Shown: positions 7,790 to 12,981 of the stretch, one piece after another
How the letters are laid out: the number at the start of each line of letters is the position of its first letter
Numbering within the stretch: the first letter of the stretch is position 1
Source: JANQPX01 sp039028235
GTDB taxonomy: Bacteria > Pseudomonadota > Alphaproteobacteria > Geminicoccales > Geminicoccaceae
Length of the DNA: 12,981 bases
Reading direction: 5' to 3'
Assembly (NCBI GenBank): GCA_039028235.1
Contig: JBCCIN010000105.1
Coordinates: forward strand, 1-12,981
Notes under the pieces: model-generated
Told to the model about the DNA's origin: nothing
The model's input: the letters and a program-made list of their open reading frames with translations, nothing else
The model's database searches: none
Made by a program: the position numbers and the translations under genes

Positions 7790-7794
7790 CCTCC
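7790..7794 (-). promoter_or_regulatory. Ribosome binding site that fixes the hmgA GTG start
   Basis: The - strand reads GGAGG here, seven bases before the GTG at 7782. No comparable site precedes the ATG at 7806 or the TTG at 7812, so it decides the start of hmgA. Confidence 0.8.
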
Positions 7795-7818
7795 ATAGGG
7801 TGGCATCCGCAAAATTCA

Positions 7819-7830
7819 TTGCAAGTGAAA
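7819..7830. promoter_or_regulatory. Operator-like site A, probable MarR binding site
   Basis: TTGCAAGTGAAA fits the dyad TTGCA-NN-TGCAA with one mismatch. It lies in the hmgA/marR divergent gap, 28 bp centre to centre from site B, and overlaps a possible -35 box of the regulator. Its TTGCAA core is also part of an outer perfect 10-bp inverted repeat (TTCATTGCAA at 7815-7824, TTGCAATGAA at 7853-7862). Binding by the adjacent MarR protein is inferred from position and symmetry. Confidence 0.6.
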
Positions 7831-7847
7831 CAAAATGAACATATCGT
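7819..7847 (+). promoter_or_regulatory. Candidate promoter of the MarR gene
   Basis: TTGCAA (7819-7824) as -35 and TATCGT (7842-7847) as -10 are separated by 17 bp, each matching 4 of 6 consensus bases. The box assignment is weak; its value is that both boxes touch the operator-like sites. For hmgA on the other strand I could not pick a convincing pair. Confidence 0.35.
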
Positions 7848-7858
7848 TGCATTTGCAA
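7847..7858. promoter_or_regulatory. Operator-like site B, probable MarR binding site
   Basis: TTGCATTTGCAA is a perfect inverted repeat of 5-bp arms (TTGCA/TGCAA) around two bases, the size and symmetry expected for a winged-helix dimer of the MarR family. It sits just downstream of the candidate -10 of the regulator gene, about where its transcript would start, which fits autorepression as well as control of hmgA. Confidence 0.65.
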
Positions 7859-7911
7859 TGAAGTCAAGCCAGTTTGCAGGCAGGACAGTTCTTAGGATGG
7901 AGACGACTGCA

Positions 7912-8364
7912 ATGAGCCCCGGCGATCAGGCCGACTTGTTCGATCTCGATGCGTTCTTGCCCTATCGGCTAGCGGTCGCGTCGTCACATGTCAGCCGGGA
8001 GTTCGCGGCACTCTATCAAGAGGAGTTCGGCATTTCCTTGCCAGAATGGCGCATTCTCGCACATCTCTCGCAGACCGATAGGGTGAGCGTGCGCGACATT
8101 CATAAGCGCGTCGATATGGACAAGTCCAAAGTCAGCAGAGCGGCAGCCCGCCTCGAGCGCGCGGGTCTGGTAGAGAAGCTGCTCAATCCTTATGACCGGC
8201 GTCTGGTGTCGCTCAGCCTGACCGGAGACGGGCGCGCCTTGATCGCGCGGATCATTCCGGTCGCCCTCGCCTTTCAAGAACAGTTGCTGGCAAGGCTCGA
8301 CATGGACGCAACCGTGATGGTTGAGGGCCTCGATCGGCTCACCCAGCTGGAGCCCAAGCTGTAG
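7912..8364 (+). CDS. MarR-family transcriptional regulator of the homogentisate operon
   Basis: A 150-residue winged-helix repressor. From the ATG at 7912: dimerisation helices about 15-40 (FLPYRLAVASSHVSREFAALY), helix LPEWRILAHL (43-52), recognition helix about 68-83 (DMDKSKVSRAAARLE) and the wing with the MarR signature DRRLVSLSLT (95-104). Helices follow to the C terminus. The 7912 start has GGAGA nine bases upstream and gives the normal MarR length; the frame is open back to a TTG at 7819 and has ATGs at 7858 and 7897, but these would place the N terminus over the operator sites and lack well-spaced ribosome sites. It is divergent from hmgA across about 130 bp carrying two TTGCA dyads, so it probably represses both directions until an aromatic ligand such as homogentisate or its precursor binds. 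The ligand is inference. Confidence 0.9.
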   Translation: MSPGDQADLFDLDAFLPYRLAVASSHVSREFAALYQEEFGISLPEWRILAHLSQTDRVSVRDIHKRVDMDKSKVSRAAARLERAGLVEKLLNPYDRRLVSLSLTGDGRALIARIIPVALAFQEQLLARLDMDATVMVEGLDRLTQLEPKL

Positions 8365-8376
8365 CTAAGAACCCTG

Positions 8377-8403
8377 CTTTGTTGAGGCGAAAAACAAGGT
8401 TTT
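8377..8403 (+). terminator. Weak rho-independent terminator candidate after the MarR gene
   Basis: CTTTGTT (8377-8383) pairs with AACAAGG (8393-8399), including one G-T pair, around a 9-base loop, and TTTT follows. It begins 13 bases after the MarR stop, in the 104-bp gap between convergent genes. The stem is AT-rich and weak. The rest of 8365-8468 holds no gene that I can support. Confidence 0.4.
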
Positions 8404-8468
8404 GAAGGTCTTGAGATGGGCCTGAGTTTTGTGGCGAACGTGATGACAACGCTCACTTTGACCGACGC

Positions 8469-9872
8469 TTAGGTTTGTCGCCAATTCTGACCCCAAGCCT
8501 TTAGTCTCCGATAAATCGTCGCTGGTGCGATATCGAGAAATACCGCAGCTTTTCGAACATCTCCATCGCAGAACTTCAGAGCCTCTTCGATAGCCTTGCG
8601 CTCAACTTCGGAAAGCGGACGTATCTTCTCTGCCAGCTGATCCAATGATGTGTTCTTGGATTGATGAGCGGTCTTTGCTTCTTTCTCTAGCATCGTCGAT
8701 CGATCGGGCGCACCTGCAAACGGCGTCAACATATCTGCGTCGATGGTGGCCGCGTCGTTCATGACGACGACATTACGAACGACGTTTTCAAGTTCTCGAA
8801 CGTTTCCAGGCCAGTCGTGCTGACGAAGCCTAGCTTGTGCCGCTTCGGATAGTCTGTCGAATTCACGTCCTTCCTGTTCGGCGAATCGTTCAAAGAAGCA
8901 GTTGGCAATTTCGATGATGTCGTCACCACGTTCCCTGAGCGGCGGCAGATGTATCGGGATAACGTGAAGTCGGTAGAACAAATCCTCTCGAAATCGACCC
9001 GCCTGCACCTCTATTACGGGCTCACGGTTAGTCGCGCAGACAATTCTGACGTCGACATCTTCCAGCAAACCGCCGCCGACTTTCGTGATTTGTCCAGTCT
9101 GTAGAAATCGCAAGAGCTTGGTCTGTAGCTGCAAATCCATCTCACAGACCTCGTCGAGGAAAAATGTGCCTTTGTGAGCCTGTCGAGCAGCCCCTTCCCG
9201 TTCGGCCAGCGCGCCGGTGAACGCGCCCTTTACGTGGCCAAAAATTTCACTTTCCATAAGATCGTGAGGAATGGCGCCGCAGTTCAGAGGTGTGAACGCA
9301 CCGGTTCGTCCGCTGAGATCATGGACCGCGCGTGCGGCAATCTCTTTGCCAGTGCCACTCTCACCTGTAAAGAACACAGTCGCCTTACTGCTTGCAGCAC
9401 TTTCGATTGCGCGATAGACGGCCTGCATTTTCAGGCTCGATCCGATGAAACCTTGAAAGTTGCGTCGGTCGATCTCCTTTTCGTACTTTCGAACTGCGGC
9501 GGTGAGTTCCTGTTTTTCCAGAGCGTTCTGCAGTGTCACCTTCAGCCGTTCAGCAGTGAAAGGCTTGACGAGGAAGTCCGCAGCCCCAGCGCGCATCGCT
9601 TCGATTGCCGTCTGCATCGATCCGTGAGCAGTGATCACGATGACAGGAGTCGTCAGACCTCCTTGTCTGATCGCCTTTAGAACATCCAGACCGTTCATAT
9701 CCGGCAGCTTCAGATCGAGTAGCACGGCTTCAGGCATCTCACCCATGGCCTGAAGAGCAGCTTCGCCAGTTTCGACATGATCGAGTTTGTAGGGTTCGCC
9801 GCGCAAGAAGCCCTGATAGGTGCGCGCTAAGGCGCTCTGGTCTTCGACGAGAAGAACGCGGGCTTCGTTCAT
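8469..9872 (-). CDS. Sigma-54-dependent response regulator (NtrC/LuxO type)
   Basis: A 467-residue activator with three domains. The receiver (1-120) has acidic E10/D11, phospho-acceptor D53 (LLDLKLPD), T81 and K103. The AAA+ domain (about 141-370) has Walker A GESGTGKE (170-177), an intact sigma-54 contact loop GAFTGA (216-221), Walker B GTFFLDE (235-241) and the arginine-finger region FREDLFYRL (294-302). A Fis-type helix-turn-helix ends the protein (about 420-458, DVRKAAVFLDIAPATIYRRLKAW). All key residues are present, so it should activate sigma-54 RNA polymerase when phosphorylated. Its ATG overlaps the kinase stop (ATGA, 4 bases), so the two are a cognate pair and probably translationally coupled. 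I saw no clear -24/-12 sigma-54 promoter in the window, so targets are likely elsewhere. It is the last gene of the four-gene module. Confidence 0.93.
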   Translation of the reverse strand: MNEARVLLVEDQSALARTYQGFLRGEPYKLDHVETGEAALQAMGEMPEAVLLDLKLPDMNGLDVLKAIRQGGLTTPVIVITAHGSMQTAIEAMRAGAADFLVKPFTAERLKVTLQNALEKQELTAAVRKYEKEIDRRNFQGFIGSSLKMQAVYRAIESAASSKATVFFTGESGTGKEIAARAVHDLSGRTGAFTPLNCGAIPHDLMESEIFGHVKGAFTGALAEREGAARQAHKGTFFLDEVCEMDLQLQTKLLRFLQTGQITKVGGGLLEDVDVRIVCATNREPVIEVQAGRFREDLFYRLHVIPIHLPPLRERGDDIIEIANCFFERFAEQEGREFDRLSEAAQARLRQHDWPGNVRELENVVRNVVVMNDAATIDADMLTPFAGAPDRSTMLEKEAKTAHQSKNTSLDQLAEKIRPLSEVERKAIEEALKFCDGDVRKAAVFLDIAPATIYRRLKAWGQNWRQT

Positions 9873-10969
9873 GATGGCGCTTTGACAACTCTGGCCTTCG
9901 GCAGGCAGAGGCGTGCCGTCGTGCCGACACCCGGCTCGCTTGAAAGCGAGAGGTTCGCTTGATGCAAGTCTGCAAGTGACTTCGAAATATGCAGCCCCAA
10001 ACCCGTTCCGTCCTGTGAACCCGCTGACGTGAATGGCTCGAAAACATGTTGCATCATCGCTGGCTCAATGCCACAGCCATCGTCTTTGACTTCCACAATA
10101 AATTCGCCTGCAGCCTTCGGCTCTGCCCGTAACACAATCCGACCACCGACATCAGTGAACTTGACGGCGTTGCTCACAAGGTTCAGCAGAATGCGTCGAA
10201 GACGCATGGGATCTGCCATAATCAGGGGGCTTCTTTCGTCCACTTCGAGTTCGAAGTGTCGCTGCATGCCATCAGGTATCTGACGCGCCATCGACACGAT
10301 CCGCTCTAGCAACGATCCAATGTCAATGGCCTCCTCTGTCAGTGCGAGTTGATTGGCTTCAAGCGCCGAAGCGTCCAAGAGGTCTGTGATAAGTGCTAAG
10401 AGAAAATTGCTGTTATCAAGCACGTCTTCAAGAAATTCATCTCGCTCTTCTTTTGACAGATCGCCGCGCAGAATTTCGGCATTCCCGATGATGACCTGAA
10501 GCGGTGTCTTCAGGTCATGGCTTATGTTTGCCAGGAACGAAGCTTTTTGTCTTAGTGCCTCTTCAGCTCTTGCTCTCGCTTCGGCCAAGGCTTCATTTGC
10601 AAGAGCTAGTTCATTTCGGTGCTGCAGGACACCTTGCTCCAGTTCAGCAAGCTCGGACTCGTCCCGGATGAGAATCTGCACCGACTTCGGAGCCTCAGCG
10701 GGCATAATCTGCATAGACAATGTCTTGCCGGCCAAGTAGCCAGCTTGGATCGTCACTCTTGGAAGGAGCAATTCTGACTGTCGGCCGCCGGCTATATCGT
10801 CGAGAACGTCGTCCAACCCTATGAGAACGGGAAGCGCCTCAATCGCCACGCTTCCTTTGGAAAGTTCGCTGACGAGTTTTCCTATGCATATGTCGACCCG
10901 GCGATCCGAATCGAGAGAGATCAGGCCCATCCGGCCGTGATCCAGGAAGTACTGATCAAGCGCGCCCAT
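9869..10969 (-). CDS. Soluble sensor histidine kinase with an N-terminal PAS-like domain
   Basis: A 366-residue histidine kinase without transmembrane segment or signal peptide, so cytoplasmic. Residues 1-105 resemble a divergent PAS-type sensor, 105-145 form an Ala/Glu-rich coiled coil, then the H-box FLANISHDLKTPLQ places the phosphoryl-accepting histidine at H151. The ATPase domain has the N-box LLNLVSNAVKF (N263, N267), G1 box DDGCG (296-300), F-box VFEPF (309-313) and G2 box GTGLGLHIS (321-329). It is catalytically complete and should phosphorylate D53 of the overlapping regulator. The ATG at 10969 has no visible Shine-Dalgarno sequence, but it overlaps a TAA as TAATG at the end of an open extension of the upstream GTPase frame. 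Because it has no membrane part, its signal probably comes from a cytosolic partner; the GTPase encoded next to it is the natural candidate (inference). Confidence 0.92.
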   Translation of the reverse strand: MGALDQYFLDHGRMGLISLDSDRRVDICIGKLVSELSKGSVAIEALPVLIGLDDVLDDIAGGRQSELLLPRVTIQAGYLAGKTLSMQIMPAEAPKSVQILIRDESELAELEQGVLQHRNELALANEALAEARARAEEALRQKASFLANISHDLKTPLQVIIGNAEILRGDLSKEERDEFLEDVLDNSNFLLALITDLLDASALEANQLALTEEAIDIGSLLERIVSMARQIPDGMQRHFELEVDERSPLIMADPMRLRRILLNLVSNAVKFTDVGGRIVLRAEPKAAGEFIVEVKDDGCGIEPAMMQHVFEPFTSAGSQDGTGLGLHISKSLADLHQANLSLSSEPGVGTTARLCLPKARVVKAPS

Positions 10970-11040
10970 TAGCTGCTACGCGTCTGAACAGGTGCCGGTG
11001 CCATCGGCATGGCAGCGATAGGATTCGTCTGGCCCTGACC
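10970..11040 (-). other. In-frame open extension between the GTPase stop and the kinase start
   Basis: After the GTPase TGA (11043-11041) the same frame stays open for 23 codons. The peptide begins GQGQTN, contains MPMAPAPVQ, and ends RSS before a TAA whose last base is the A of the kinase ATG. No other gene or clear ribosome site is seen in these 71 bp. The extension may be a recently cut-off C terminus, a read-through tail, or coincidence. Confidence 0.4.
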
Positions 11041-11559
11041 TCACGCGCCGATCTCCAAGATTCGCATGCCGAGCGCGCGAAACAAAGGTCGAACTGACTC
11101 GCCAGTCAATGCCGAGGTATATACAAGTCCGCCGCCGAACTCCTCGACCAAAGAGCCAACCTGAGGCCTTTCGTCCTTAGCAACCAGATCGCATTTGTTC
11201 ATCGCAAAGACCAAAGGACGGCCGGGCATGATGCCAAGAAAAATCCTCGCGTGACTTGCCATGGATGAAGCGGCGTCGCTGCGTGTCGCGTCACCGATGA
11301 CCACGGCCCCGGCCGAGCCTACAACATAGTTCTTGATGAGGTCCTTGCCGAAACGGCTGCCCTCGATATCCCATATCACCTGAGAAAGTTCGACGGTGCT
11401 GCCGTCTCCATCGACACAGTCATTGTATTGGTGAATCTGAACGCCAACGGTCGCACGATAGTCCGCGGAGAACTCGTCATGCACGTAACGACGAATGAGA
11501 GACGTCTTCCCAACCGAGAAATCGCCAAGCAGGCAGAGCTTTCTAGCGATCGCCGTCAT
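11041..11559 (-). CDS. Rab/Ras-like small GTPase
   Basis: A 172-residue prokaryotic Ras-superfamily GTPase. All five G motifs are visible: P-loop GDFSVGKTS (12-20, with K18), switch I threonine T37 (ATVGV), switch II WDIEG (D64, G67), base recognition NKCD (121-124) and TSAL (148-151). The position of the catalytic glutamine of Ras (Q61, after DxxG) is serine here, so unaided hydrolysis may be slow. No lipid-modification cysteine is visible at the C terminus. I chose the ATG at 11559, which puts the P-loop about ten residues from the start as in Rab proteins; an in-frame ATG at 11589 adds ten residues and lacks a ribosome site. The start overlaps the OmpA gene by 17 bases and the kinase gene follows 71 bp downstream. 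Role inferred: a nucleotide-dependent switch between the OmpA-type protein and the kinase. Confidence 0.9.
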   Translation of the reverse strand: MTAIARKLCLLGDFSVGKTSLIRRYVHDEFSADYRATVGVQIHQYNDCVDGDGSTVELSQVIWDIEGSRFGKDLIKNYVVGSAGAVVIGDATRSDAASSMASHARIFLGIMPGRPLVFAMNKCDLVAKDERPQVGSLVEEFGGGLVYTSALTGESVRPLFRALGMRILEIGA

Positions 11560-12981
11560 CGGCCCCGGGTCTTCCGTTTTTAGATGCATTTCGATTCGAT
11601 AAGTAAATCAGCTCGAACTCCACTCTTCGATTGATGCTCCCAACTCCATCGATGTCGCTGACGCGCTCTTCCTTGCCTCGTCCCACGGCTTGAAGACGTT
11701 CCGAGGGTGTGCCCAAGTCAGCCAGCCGCTCTGCAACCGAACGGGCCCGCGATCGGGAGATGCGGGCGCTCAAGCTGTCCTCGCCAAGATCGTCGGCATA
11801 GCCGACAACAAGAAGGCCAACATCGTCAGGCATCACGGAAAGTCGGTCGGCTATCGTTTCCAATAGCTCGACCGCCTCTGATTCATTTCGAAAGCTTATA
11901 TCGTCGTCAAATCTTATGGATTGACGATGGAGCCAGAGACGGAGTTCGGCAAGCTCAGCTTCGGGCGCGGCGGGAAGCCGCCCCTCTAGAGCGGCAATCG
12001 CCTCGGCGAAGTCGGACACTCGGTCCTCCATGACGTCGAGATCCGCGGGAGTTACGCTGTCTGGCTGCTCCACCTCCGGGAGGACGCCAACATTCATGAC
12101 CAAAGGTAACACCGGAAAGGAGTCTTCAAGTTCCATCCGGAGAGATGCGACGGATTCCTCACTCGGAAAAAGCCCGGAGATGACAACTGTATCATCATCT
12201 CGGCGATAGTCCGCCTCGATAGGGTAGCCAGCCAACTCACGCCGTTCCTGGAGCACCGTCCGCACTTGTGTTTCTATCCGGTCTTCATGCCACCCGTCGA
12301 AAATCATCCACCCGATCCAAAAAACGGCCACCAAAGCGATTGCTCCAAGAACGATTGCAGCTTTCTTTGATGGTCCCTTGAAGTTGGTCTGTCGCGCTTT
12401 CTGCAATGACTGAAATCGCGTCTCTAAATCCTCGGTCAGTGCGATCGCATCGCTACCCTCGATTTGATCTGGATCACTCAGCAGATGTCCCCAGCGAGCG
12501 AGAAAGTCATAAAATATCTCGTTTAGCGCGGTCTCGAAGCCGGCAGGCGGTGGGCCTTTCGTCTTGATGGCGAGAATGGCGCCTGGCGAAACCTGCAAAT
12601 GTAACCGTAAGTCGCCAACATGAAGCGTACGAAGATCCTGCTCGCTGGACTCGCTCATCGCATCGCGCACAAATGCCATGATCGCAGTGAGGATGCTGCC
12701 GAGTACATGGCTTTCGGAATCGTCTTTATCAGCGTCCAAACCGGCCTGAGCAATGAGCAAGCCGCTTTGACGATTGATGAGAAGCAGGTCGATGATCTCG
12801 AAAGCAGCTCCCTCGCTCAGCAGAATCTCCGCTTCGCTTCGTCCGGAAACCGCAGCCTTAAATTTGGCCCGCCAACGATCGGCGGAAAGGGTGTTGTCCA
12901 ATCTGCTGTTGAGTTGATCGACCAAGTCCTTAAAAGCATTCCTGACAGCTGCCGCCACCAATCGCCCGGTGATCGGATAGA
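11543..12981 (-). CDS. OmpA-family membrane protein with roadblock/longin-like N-terminal region (5' partial)
   Basis: The frame is open beyond the right edge (in-window codons before 12961 read YPITGR), so the N terminus is missing. Numbering from the TTG codon at 12961: residues 45-155 (IDLLLINRQSGLLIAQ, then SILTAIMAFVRDAM, then LRTLHVGDLRLHLQVSPGA) look like a roadblock/LC7- or longin-type alpha/beta domain, a fold known to bind small GTPases. One transmembrane helix lies at about 201-221 (AAIVLGAIALVAVFWIGWMIF). A BON-like segment (226-295) follows, then an OmpA C-terminal peptidoglycan-binding domain (345-453, with VVGYADD, LSARISRSRARSVAERL and NRRVEFELIY). Predicted topology is N-in, with OmpA in the periplasm, so it could sense the cell wall and signal to the cytosolic GTPase encoded next (inference). 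The roadblock call rests on pattern recall only; the OmpA call is firm. Confidence 0.85.
   Translation of the reverse strand, partial: YPITGRLVAAAVRNAFKDLVDQLNSRLDNTLSADRWRAKFKAAVSGRSEAEILLSEGAAFEIIDLLLINRQSGLLIAQAGLDADKDDSESHVLGSILTAIMAFVRDAMSESSEQDLRTLHVGDLRLHLQVSPGAILAIKTKGPPPAGFETALNEIFYDFLARWGHLLSDPDQIEGSDAIALTEDLETRFQSLQKARQTNFKGPSKKAAIVLGAIALVAVFWIGWMIFDGWHEDRIETQVRTVLQERRELAGYPIEADYRRDDDTVVISGLFPSEESVASLRMELEDSFPVLPLVMNVGVLPEVEQPDSVTPADLDVMEDRVSDFAEAIAALEGRLPAAPEAELAELRLWLHRQSIRFDDDISFRNESEAVELLETIADRLSVMPDDVGLLVVGYADDLGEDSLSARISRSRARSVAERLADLGTPSERLQAVGRGKEERVSDIDGVGSINRRVEFELIYLSNRNASKNGRPGADDGDR

Noticed and set aside
7783..7812. Longer hmgA start at TTG 7812 or ATG 7806
   Set aside because: GGAGG sits seven bases before GTG 7782, and the longer forms add residues before the conserved N terminus.
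7819..7911. MarR start at TTG 7819 (181 residues)
   Set aside because: It would cover the operator and promoter region and exceed normal MarR length; ATG 7912 has a well-spaced GGAGA.
10970..11040. Sigma-54 (-24/-12) promoter near GTGCCA on the + strand copy, upstream of the kinase
   Set aside because: No GC element at the required spacing; I found no convincing sigma-54 promoter anywhere in the window.
11560..11589. GTPase start at ATG 11589
   Set aside because: No ribosome site upstream and a longer overlap with the OmpA gene; the ATG at 11559 gives the usual distance to the P-loop.

Overview
The window looks like a chromosomal segment of an alphaproteobacterium: moderately high GC, densely packed, often overlapping genes, GTG and TTG starts, a short-form fumarylacetoacetate hydrolase, and protein styles typical of Hyphomicrobiales and Rhodobacterales. 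I cannot name a genus. I see no tRNA, rRNA, insertion sequence, CRISPR array or phage gene.

Left edge (1-1399, + strand): the 3' part of a gene for a TAXI-type TRAP-transporter solute-binding protein. Unusually, the C-terminal end of one TAXI domain runs straight into a second, nearly complete TAXI-like domain. Its stop codon lies 4 bases from the end of the convergent phosphotransferase gene.

Centre (1404-8364): an aromatic-acid catabolic locus. On the - strand, reading leftwards from 7782, come homogentisate 1,2-dioxygenase (hmgA), fumarylacetoacetate hydrolase, a degenerate metallo-beta-lactamase-fold protein, an FAD aromatic hydroxylase, a tiny DUF2783 protein, and an APH-type phosphotransferase. 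A MarR regulator is transcribed divergently at 7912-8364. The hmgA/marR gap holds two related 12-bp TTGCA-NN-TGCAA operator-like sites. HmgA opens the homogentisate ring and the hydrolase produces fumarate and acetoacetate. The flavin hydroxylase plus small protein may feed the pathway by making homogentisate from 3-hydroxyphenylacetate (inference, by analogy with MhaAB of Pseudomonas). Maleylacetoacetate isomerase and 4-hydroxyphenylpyruvate dioxygenase are not in the window.

Right part (8469-12981, all - strand, visibly more AT-rich): a four-gene signalling module. In transcription order these are a membrane-anchored OmpA-family protein with a roadblock/longin-like N-terminal region (5' end outside the window), a Rab-like small GTPase, a soluble histidine kinase, and an NtrC/LuxO-type sigma-54 response regulator. 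The genes overlap or nearly abut. I infer an envelope-to-GTPase-to-phosphorelay pathway controlling sigma-54 promoters elsewhere. This is the most interesting part of the window. Within it, the GTPase stop codon is followed in frame by an open 23-codon extension ending exactly at the kinase start (TAATG).
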